Below, in pieces: positions 57,657 to 64,000 of a stretch of DNA of 64,000 bases (the first letter of the stretch is position 1; each line of letters starts with the position of its first letter). This DNA is from CAVOEB01 sp965249645 (GTDB lineage: Bacteria > Pseudomonadota > Alphaproteobacteria > UBA828 > JAPUJA01). The stretch is from positions 372,001-436,000 of the forward strand of contig CBDFML010000012.1 of assembly GCA_965249645.1 (NCBI GenBank), read 5' to 3'. The position numbers and the translations under genes are program-made. The notes below the pieces were generated by a model. That model ran no database searches. It had not been told where the DNA came from and saw only the letters and a program-made list of their open reading frames with translations.

Positions 57657-59000
57657 TTACAAAGCGCAGGTGCGAAAGCCCGCAAAGATATCGCGACGTT
57701 CAGGCGTAAAGAAGTTCCGATGGGTGTTGTTGAGCATGCGTGCGCAACTGGTCCACGCGCCACCGCGCAGGACAGGGCGCGCCTCGGGAAACCAGGGTTC
57801 CGAATATTCGAGATACGCGTCGGGCGAAAAATCGGCGAAGGGAGCGAACGGGCTCGCGGTCCATTCCCACACGCTGCCCAGCATCTGGCGGCAGCCCAAC
57901 GCGCTGTCGCCCGCCGCGAGGGCTGCGACGTCGAGAAGCCTGCCAAAGTTATAGTCGAGGTTGGCGCGGGCCCGGTCTGGCAGTGGGTTGCCCCAGGGAT
58001 AGCGGCGGCGGTGATCCGTGAGCCCGCCGTTGCCGTCGGGCTCGCGGCTCGCAGCCACCTCCCATTCCGTCTCAAGGGGCAGGCGCCGGCCCGCCCAGCG
58101 GCACCAGGCGTCGGCCTCGTACCAATTGACGTGCATGACCGGCTCGTGCGGGGGCAAGGGCTGCCAGCGATCGAAGCGGCGCGATTGCCAGCCTGTACCG
58201 TCGTGCCGCCAGTAGACAGGGGCTTCGGAATTCGTGCTTTTCCGCCAGCGCCAGCCCGCCTCGCTCCAATGGCGGGGCTCGTCGTAGCCGCCGTCGTCGA
58301 CAAAGGCGGCGAACTCGGCGTTGGTGACGGGTGCGCGGGAGATAGCGAAGGGCGCAACTTCGACCGGGTGCGCCCATTTTTCGTTGTCGAACGCGAAGCC
58401 CTCGCCGGGTTCGGCGCCCAGCCTGTGGATAGACCCCGGCACCTCGATATCGCCCGGCAGCGGCCCGGCCAGGTTCGCCGAGGCATCGAAATCCGACAGG
58501 AAAGGCGGCGCGGCGAGGCCAAGGGCCTGGCGGGTATAGGTCATCGCCTCATTGTGCATGTCGGCATGAAATACGGTGAGCCGGTGAAGGTAGGCGTCGG
58601 CTTCGCCTGGTTCGCGGTTTTCAATCCGTTCGGTCAGCGCATCCCGCACATCGTTCATATACTCCAGAGTTCTGCCGAGATCGGGCAGCGGCAGCGTCCA
58701 GCGGTCGGCGTGCTGGATGGCCATGGAATCGTAGAGCGCGTCAACGTTTTCGATCCAGGGTGTGCGGCCGTCGAGGCCACGGAGCACGAATTTTTCGTGA
58801 AACCAGGTGACGTGGCCGACCTCCCACAGCGGCGGGTTTACGATGTCGAGTTGCGGACCCATCAAGTCGCCGGGCGCGAGGCTGGTGACGAGCGCGCGGG
58901 TGCGGGCGTGCGAATCCTCGAGGATTCGGGTTAGATACTTGGCCGGGACCACGGGCGTCGGCGGGACGCCCAGGACCGGAACAGGGTCGGATGCCGCCAT
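57657..59000 (-). CDS. senA: SenA-type selenoneine synthase (EgtB-like nonhaem iron enzyme)
   Basis: 447 residues from ATG 59000. The N-terminal DinB-like domain has the iron triad FHADMHNEAMTY (HxxxHxE, ~145); the FGE-sulfatase-like domain follows (~190-447) with FAISRAPVTNAEFAAFVDDG, LPLETEWEVAA, GSVWEWTASPFAPF, RGGAWTSCARMLNNTHRN and FFTPERRDIFAGFR. By fold it is EgtB (ergothioneine) or SenA (selenoneine); adjacency to a SenB-like glycosyltransferase and SelD decides for SenA, joining a selenosugar to hercynine. EgtD, the hercynine maker, is not in the window. Confidence 0.85.
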   Translation of the reverse strand: MAASDPVPVLGVPPTPVVPAKYLTRILEDSHARTRALVTSLAPGDLMGPQLDIVNPPLWEVGHVTWFHEKFVLRGLDGRTPWIENVDALYDSMAIQHADRWTLPLPDLGRTLEYMNDVRDALTERIENREPGEADAYLHRLTVFHADMHNEAMTYTRQALGLAAPPFLSDFDASANLAGPLPGDIEVPGSIHRLGAEPGEGFAFDNEKWAHPVEVAPFAISRAPVTNAEFAAFVDDGGYDEPRHWSEAGWRWRKSTNSEAPVYWRHDGTGWQSRRFDRWQPLPPHEPVMHVNWYEADAWCRWAGRRLPLETEWEVAASREPDGNGGLTDHRRRYPWGNPLPDRARANLDYNFGRLLDVAALAAGDSALGCRQMLGSVWEWTASPFAPFADFSPDAYLEYSEPWFPEARPVLRGGAWTSCARMLNNTHRNFFTPERRDIFAGFRTCAL

Positions 59001-59961
59001 GAAGATCGACCTCATCACGCCCGCGCCGCCAGCGTCAAGGGCGGGAAACCGGATCACGGCGTTGCGCTGGACCGCCCGCTTGCGCGAACTTGGCCATGAC
59101 GTCGCACTCCGCACGGACGCTGCCCCGGGCGCAGCGGACTTGCTGATTGCGCTCCACGCCTGGCGCAGCGCCGAGGCGGTGCGCCGATTTTGCAGGGCTT
59201 ATCCCGATCGTCCCGTAGTTGTGGCGCTGACTGGTACGGATATTCACCGGTTTCAGGCGAGCCATTCCAAGTCGACATTGGGAACCATGGCCCGTGCTGA
59301 CCGGCTGGTTGCGCTGCACGAGGGGGTTGCGCAGGAAATTCCTGGGCGGTTTCACAAGAAATTGCGGGTGATTTATCAGTCGGCGCCTGTTGTTCCGCGT
59401 TGTGAGATGCCGCGCGACGGAGACATGGAGATCTGCGTGATCGGCCATCTGCGAGAGGAAAAAGACCCGTTTCGCGCAGCCCTCGCGGTGCGTTCGGTCC
59501 GGCAGGGCTCTCGGCTGTGCGTGGTCCATTTGGGCGCGGCGAAGTCGCCCGATTGGGCGTCGGCTGCGCGGCGCGAAATGGCGCGCAATCCTCGCTATTG
59601 CTGGCTGGGTGAGGTGCCGGGCGGGATCGTACGCCGCCACCTGGCCCGTGCCCGCGCGATGGTGCTGAGCTCGGTGATGGAGGGCGGTGCCAACGTGCTT
59701 TCCGAGGCCATCATGGCGGGGCTGCCAGTGCTGGCCAGCGATATCCCGGGCAATGTCGGGCTGCTGGGCGAGGAGTACCCCGGTTACTACCCGCTGGGTG
59801 ACACGCTCGCGTTGCGCCGGTTGATGGCCCGCGTCGAGCGCGAACCCGGCTTTGTCCGCACGCTCGACCGCGCGATCCGGGCCCGCCAGGGACTGTTCAG
59901 CGTGGCCGCCGAGCGCGGGAATTGGCGACGTCTGCTCGCCGAGCTTAGCCGCGCAGGCTGA
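58999..59961 (+). CDS. senB: SenB-type selenosugar synthase (glycosyltransferase fold)
   Basis: 320 residues from ATG 58999, whose start codon overlaps that of senA on the other strand (shared CATG). The opening MKIDLITPAPPASRAGNRIT and ALRWTARLRELGH, then LLIALHAWRSAEAVRRF, VVALTGTDIHRF and EGGANVLSEAIMAGLPVLAS (GT-B nucleotide-sugar site) match the group adjacent to senA and selD. SenB uses selenophosphate and a UDP-sugar to make a selenosugar. It overlaps selD tail-to-tail by 17 bp. Confidence 0.85.
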   Translation: MKIDLITPAPPASRAGNRITALRWTARLRELGHDVALRTDAAPGAADLLIALHAWRSAEAVRRFCRAYPDRPVVVALTGTDIHRFQASHSKSTLGTMARADRLVALHEGVAQEIPGRFHKKLRVIYQSAPVVPRCEMPRDGDMEICVIGHLREEKDPFRAALAVRSVRQGSRLCVVHLGAAKSPDWASAARREMARNPRYCWLGEVPGGIVRRHLARARAMVLSSVMEGGANVLSEAIMAGLPVLASDIPGNVGLLGEEYPGYYPLGDTLALRRLMARVEREPGFVRTLDRAIRARQGLFSVAAERGNWRRLLAELSRAG

Positions 59962-62215
59962 CCGGCTCGAGGGCGCCGTCCGGAGCAATAACTTCACCGA
60001 TGATTGCGGCGTCGCAGCCAGCGGCGCACAGCGCATCGAGACAGGCGTCCGCGTTCTCCTCGGGCACGCCGCCGAGCAGGCCACCCGAAGTCTGGGGATC
60101 GAAAAGCAGGGGATAGACCGGGTGGGCACTCCAGTGCGCGTGGTCGCGGATTGCCCGGCGCAGGCGAACATTTTCGGGTTGCAGCGAGCTTAAAATTCCC
60201 ATCGCTGCGGTTTCGCGCGCGCCGTCGAGCAGGGGCATGGCATCGAGATCGAGTGTCACATCGACGCCCGAGGGTTTGATCATCTCGACCAGATGACCCA
60301 GCAGACCGAAGCCCGTGATGTCCGTGCAGGCACGCGCCCCGTGGGCGAAGAGAATTTGCGCGGCCTCAAGGTTGGGCTGAAGCATGGCTGCCAGCGCGCC
60401 GGTGAGCCAGCGGCCCTTGGCCTTACCGCGCATGTCGGCGGCGAGCAGGGTGCCGGTGCCGAGCGGCTTGGTCAGGATCAACCGGTTGCCCGGAATGAGA
60501 CCTTTTTTTTGCAACAGGCGCTCGCGTTCGGCGGTGCCGTTGACCGCGAAACCGAGCGCCAGTTCGGCGCCTTCGCAGGTGTGACCGCCGACCAGCGCCG
60601 TATCGGCGTCGGCCAGCACGCGCGCGGCGCCGGACATCATCTGGTAAAGCTGCTCCTCGACCTTGGACTCGACGCCCGGCGGCACGGCGGCGATCGCGAG
60701 CGCCGTGGTGGGCTCGGCGCCCATGGCGTAGATATCGCTCAGCGCGTGGTTGGCGGCAATCTGGCCGAAAACGTAGGGGTCATCGATGAAGGCGCGAAAG
60801 AAATCGACGGTCTGAACGAGCAGCTTGCCGGGCGGTGGGGGTTCGATGATTGCGGCGTCGTCGGGATCGTGCAGGCCGACCAGGACTTCCGGGCGTGCCG
60901 CCGGCTCAATCGATGCCAGGGCACGGGTCAATACCGTGGCGCCGACCTTGGCGCCGCACCCGCCACAGCGCATGGCAAGCGCGGAGATTTCCTTGAGCGC
61001 CGCCTCGTCGGCCAGCCCGGATGCCACGCGCGGCCCTTCGCCGGCTTCGTCCATCTCGGGGAGCTCGTTGAACTTGCGCATGAAGTGGCGGTCGATCCAT
61101 TCCTTCCAGCGCCAGACCCAGGCACCCTCCGCGGCAATTCCCGGGCGCGCGGCGACGGCGTATTTTTCGCCGGTGCCTATCAGCGCGAGGTAATGCCGCT
61201 GCGGCGTGAAGGGGCGGGTCGCTCGGCCCTGAAGGGCACGGCGCAGGTTGCGCGCGAGCGGCGGGCCCTGCCGGACGGCGAATACCCCGGCCTTTTCACG
61301 AGGGAAGGGGCCGACTGCCGCGATGTCTCCAGCGGCGAACACGCCCGGATGGGAGACGGATTGTAGATCGGCACCAATCCGGACGAATCCGTTTTCGTCG
61401 AGGGCGAGGCCGGTTTCGCCGAGCCACAGAGCGCCGCCGGCCATGGTCACCCAAAAAATTTCGTCGCAGTCGAGGCGCGTGCCGCCGGCGATCACGAGGC
61501 CGGAACCGTCGACCGACACGACGCGCTGGCCGTTATGGACAACGATGTCCCGTTCGGCGAGCAGCCGCTCGAACTTCGTGCGGACCCGGGCGTTATGGGA
61601 GGGCAGGATCGTCGGGCTGTCGTTGATCAGATGAAACTCAAGCCCATCGACGCCGGACCCGGCGGTCTCCAGCGCGTTACGAAGCCGGTAGCGAGCCGCG
61701 AGGACCAGCTCGACGCCCCCCGCGCCCGCGCCGACCACTGCGATCCGGACCTTGCCGCCCGCGGCGATCACCCGGGCCTCGAATTCGTTCCACCGGGCGA
61801 CAAAGCGAGTGATCGGCTTGACCGGGATGACCCGGTCTTCGGCGCCGGGGATGTCGGCCATGTGCGGGGTTGAGCCGATATTGATGGAAAGCAGATCGTA
61901 GGCGACCGGCGGCCGGTCGTGGCAGATGACGCGGCGGTTCTCGAGGTCGAGGCCGACCGCTTCGTCGTGGTAGAGCCGTGCCTTGGCGAAGCGCACCAGC
62001 GGCGCCAGATCGATATGAATGTCGTCGAAGCCGTAATGACCCGCCACGAAACCCGGCAGCATTCCCGAATAAGGCGTGTGGACGTCGCCGCAAATCACTG
62101 TGAGACGGACGCCGGGCAGCGGACGCATGCCGAAGCGCTTGAGCACGGCAACGTGGCTGTGCCCGCCGCCGATCAGGACGAGGTCCTTGACGATGGGAGT
62201 GGCAATCGGGGTCAT
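59945..62215 (-). CDS. selD: FAD-dependent oxidoreductase fused to selenophosphate synthetase (SelD/SenC)
   Basis: 756 residues. Residues ~1-370 are a NADH dehydrogenase-like flavoprotein: LVLIGGGHSHVAVLKRFG, VVGAGAGGVELVLAARYRLR, PGVFAAGDIAAVGPF. After a linker, SelD begins (~413): RCGGCGAKVGATVLTRALAS with Cys (no Sec) in the catalytic loop, VQTVDFFRAFIDDPYVFGQI, ANHALSDIYAMGAEPTTALA, VGGHTCEGAELALGFAV and DITGFGLLGHLVEM. It makes selenophosphate from selenide and ATP; the flavin part may reduce selenium to selenide (inference). It serves SenB and, very likely, Sec synthesis. Confidence 0.92.
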   Translation of the reverse strand: MTPIATPIVKDLVLIGGGHSHVAVLKRFGMRPLPGVRLTVICGDVHTPYSGMLPGFVAGHYGFDDIHIDLAPLVRFAKARLYHDEAVGLDLENRRVICHDRPPVAYDLLSINIGSTPHMADIPGAEDRVIPVKPITRFVARWNEFEARVIAAGGKVRIAVVGAGAGGVELVLAARYRLRNALETAGSGVDGLEFHLINDSPTILPSHNARVRTKFERLLAERDIVVHNGQRVVSVDGSGLVIAGGTRLDCDEIFWVTMAGGALWLGETGLALDENGFVRIGADLQSVSHPGVFAAGDIAAVGPFPREKAGVFAVRQGPPLARNLRRALQGRATRPFTPQRHYLALIGTGEKYAVAARPGIAAEGAWVWRWKEWIDRHFMRKFNELPEMDEAGEGPRVASGLADEAALKEISALAMRCGGCGAKVGATVLTRALASIEPAARPEVLVGLHDPDDAAIIEPPPPGKLLVQTVDFFRAFIDDPYVFGQIAANHALSDIYAMGAEPTTALAIAAVPPGVESKVEEQLYQMMSGAARVLADADTALVGGHTCEGAELALGFAVNGTAERERLLQKKGLIPGNRLILTKPLGTGTLLAADMRGKAKGRWLTGALAAMLQPNLEAAQILFAHGARACTDITGFGLLGHLVEMIKPSGVDVTLDLDAMPLLDGARETAAMGILSSLQPENVRLRRAIRDHAHWSAHPVYPLLFDPQTSGGLLGGVPEENADACLDALCAAGCDAAIIGEVIAPDGALEPVSLRG

Positions 62216-62291
62216 CAGCGCAGCGGGTGCTATTCAGAGTGGCGAGCAGGCGAGCGGCCCGGATGACCGGCGCATCCCGCCCCGTCGAATG

Positions 62292-63158
62292 CTAGGCGCG
62301 TTCGGGACCGAAGCCCGGCATCTTGTGCTCCTCGGCGAAGACCTGGGCGTACAGGCTGGCGATCCATTCCTTGCCTTCCTGGGTAATTCGCAGGTAGCGC
62401 AGCGCGTCCTGAATGTAGGGCGTCACGACCTTCCAGTAAAAGGAGGGATAGGCGTCGCGCAGCTCGGCGGCATTGGCGTAGCCGAGAGCTTCCGCCGCGC
62501 CGGTCTCTTCGAATTCGCGGAACAGGGCCGAGATCTTGCGCATGTAGTTGGGGTCGGCCATTTGGCCGATCAGGTCGGCGGCGCGAACCAAGCCGGGGTA
62601 ATCGTTGGTTTCCTGATAATCGTTGGTCTCGGGCACGGGAAAGCGCGTGTGTTCGAGGTTTCGGGCGACGATGTCGGCGTCGATCTCGCGGGCGTCGTCG
62701 AGCTTGCGCCCTCCCAACCTCTCGCGCACGAAAATCTTCCCCCGGATGACGTGATAGGGGGTCAGCGAGGCATCGGATGCGCCAGGCGGCAGGCTGACCG
62801 TCTCGCCGTCTTCGTTGATGACGTAGCTGTTGCGTGAATCACCGCGCAACACCCCCCGGACATAGCCGATATCGTGGCAGAGCAGCGAAATGATGTAGTG
62901 CAGCCAGTCCGACGGCGTTATGCCGCCTTCGCGCAAATGCTTGCCGCGCAGAATCTCCTGGCCGACCGCGGTGACCATGATGGTGTGATTCATGTTGTGA
63001 TAGGGTGCGTCGCTGTTCGCGATGTTTTCCAGCGCCATGCGTCCGACAAAACCGATGATCCCCGGAAAGCTCGGCTCCAGGTTCGAATAGGTCTGGCGGT
63101 AGGTGTCGGAAAGCTTGGTCGTGAAGGCTTCGATGATTACGTCGGCGGCATTAAACAT
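62292..63158 (-). CDS. HD-domain metal-dependent phosphohydrolase-like protein
   Basis: 288 residues. PYHNMNHTIMVTAVGQEILR (~52, first His), LLCHDIGYVRGVL (~95, HD pair) and VRAADLIGQMADPNYMRK (~190, late Asp) are HD/PDE-like metal ligands. A small tandem repeat ETNDYQETNDYP lies near 177. The arrangement resembles HD-hydrolases/PDEs often annotated without known substrate. It stands alone between selD and the OAH sulfhydrylase gene, reading leftward. Confidence 0.8.
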   Translation of the reverse strand: MFNAADVIIEAFTTKLSDTYRQTYSNLEPSFPGIIGFVGRMALENIANSDAPYHNMNHTIMVTAVGQEILRGKHLREGGITPSDWLHYIISLLCHDIGYVRGVLRGDSRNSYVINEDGETVSLPPGASDASLTPYHVIRGKIFVRERLGGRKLDDAREIDADIVARNLEHTRFPVPETNDYQETNDYPGLVRAADLIGQMADPNYMRKISALFREFEETGAAEALGYANAAELRDAYPSFYWKVVTPYIQDALRYLRITQEGKEWIASLYAQVFAEEHKMPGFGPERA

Positions 63159-63352
63159 TGGGCGTTGTCTCCCCGTGGCGTTTGTCTTTCGCGTAGCGGC
63201 AGATCATAAGGGATTTCGGGGCATATTTCGGCAAAAAAGGCGACCGGGCGAGTTGGGGCCCGGTCGAGGCGTTCGATTGTGAGCGCCCCGGGGCTCTGTT
63301 AATCTGCCCGCCACGCGCGCGAGCCTGAGCGCGGGCGAGGGAGAGAGCGCCG

Positions 63353-64000
63353 ATGGCTGATCCGAAATTCCTGAACTTCGATACCCTGAGCCTGCATGCC
63401 GGCCAGCATCCCGACCCGGTGACGGGCGCGCGGGCAGTGCCGATCTACCAGACCACCTCCTATGTGTTTCGCGACGTCGATCACGCCGCCTCGCTGTTCA
63501 ATCTCGAACGGGCGGGTCACATTTATTCGCGAATCTCCAATCCGACGGTCGCCGTGCTCGAAGAACGCATTGCGGCGCTCGAGGGCGGCGTCGGTGCGGT
63601 CTGCACCGCGAGCGGCCAGGCAGCCTGCCATCTCGGCATCGTGACCCTGATGGGCGCGGGCGGGCATATCGTCTCGTCGGGGTCGATCTACGGCGGAACC
63701 CACAATCTGTTCACTCACACTCTGCCGCGCTTCGGCATCACCACCAGCTTCGTCGATCCGCGCGATCCCGGTGCCTTCCGCCGCGCGATCCGGCCCGAGA
63801 CACGGCTGCTGTTCGCCGAGACGCTCGGCAATCCGGGTCTCGAAGTGCTCGACATCGAGGCGGTCGCGGGGGTAGCGCACGAAGCAGGGTTGCCGCTGAT
63901 GATCGATTCGACATTCGCGACGCCTTATTTGTGTCGCCCCTTCGAGCACGGCGCGGATATCATCATGCATTCGGTGACCAAGTTTCTGGGTGGCCACGGG
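63353..64000 (+). CDS. O-acetylhomoserine sulfhydrylase / aminocarboxypropyltransferase, 5' part
   Basis: ATG 63353 after GGGAGAGAG; the frame runs off the window end. FNFDTLSLHAGQ-type start, VPIYQTTSYVFRDVDHAASL, IYSRISNPTVAVLEERIAAL, ASGQAACHLGIVTLMGAGGH, SSGSIYGGTHNLFTHTLP and the PLP-lysine segment MHSVTKFLGGHG (~205) identify the Cys/Met metabolism PLP family, MetY group. It makes homocysteine from O-acetylhomoserine and sulfide; related enzymes also accept selenide. Confidence 0.9.
   Translation, partial: MADPKFLNFDTLSLHAGQHPDPVTGARAVPIYQTTSYVFRDVDHAASLFNLERAGHIYSRISNPTVAVLEERIAALEGGVGAVCTASGQAACHLGIVTLMGAGGHIVSSGSIYGGTHNLFTHTLPRFGITTSFVDPRDPGAFRRAIRPETRLLFAETLGNPGLEVLDIEAVAGVAHEAGLPLMIDSTFATPYLCRPFEHGADIIMHSVTKFLGGHG

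Noticed and set aside
56062..58934. Plus-strand ORFs antisense to argE, thioesterase and senA
   Set aside because: Shadow frames of the minus-strand genes; no motif.
63160..63352. SAM-II-type riboswitch upstream of the O-acetylhomoserine sulfhydrylase gene
   Set aside because: I looked for the SAM-II conserved core and pseudoknot sequence and did not find it.

Overview
The window is high-GC bacterial chromosome, most likely from an alphaproteobacterium. This rests on the GC-rich codon use, the gene families, the prophage type and an Irr/ICE-like palindrome; the genus cannot be fixed from sequence alone. It holds host DNA, a ~38.3 kb prophage inserted in tRNA-Leu(UAA), and then more host DNA.

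Left host arm (1-6269): the 3' part of selB and the selenocysteine tRNA gene, then a leftward run of rhodanese, radC, map and sfsA. A cinA-like gene, a creatinase gene and tRNA-Leu(UAA) follow on the + strand.

Prophage (6270-44606): a lambda-like siphoprophage flanked by a 57-bp repeat of the tRNA-Leu 3' end. The order is integrase, a frameshifted excisionase, an XRE-ParB fusion, a CI/Cro-type switch, a run of small early genes, a DnaA-N-like initiator with internal palindromic iterons, HNH, TerS, TerL, portal, protease, capsid, connectors, tail, lysis. The head genes are intact. The tape measure, tail tip, tail fibre and excisionase are broken by a stop codon or indels while the host genes on both sides read cleanly, so the prophage looks like a decaying, probably tail-defective one. 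Between the lysis genes and attR lies an AT-richer island: IS5 and GrlR-like remnants, a lipoprotein, a complete IS1595-type transposon (25-bp inverted repeats, 8-bp target duplication) carrying a methyltransferase and a PD-(D/E)XK nuclease, a secreted protein and a HicAB toxin-antitoxin module.

Right host arm (44607-64000): a GFA-fold protein and a class III aminotransferase, three tandem paralogous Rieske oxygenases and a fourth distinct one, a BON protein, a peroxiredoxin behind an Irr/ICE-like palindrome, DUF1028 and RidA proteins, an HpaB-type flavin hydroxylase, an ArgE-type deacetylase and a thioesterase. Then comes a selenoneine-type cluster (senA and senB divergent, with a convergent FAD-oxidoreductase/SelD fusion), an HD-domain protein and the start of an O-acetylhomoserine sulfhydrylase gene.

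Two themes link the host genes. Selenium: selB and tRNA-Sec at the left, SenA/SenB/SelD at the right, with SelD able to supply selenophosphate to both branches. N-methylated or quaternary amines: creatinase, four Rieske oxygenases, the GFA-fold protein and an aminotransferase, which were near neighbours before the prophage entered between creatinase/tRNA-Leu and the GFA gene.
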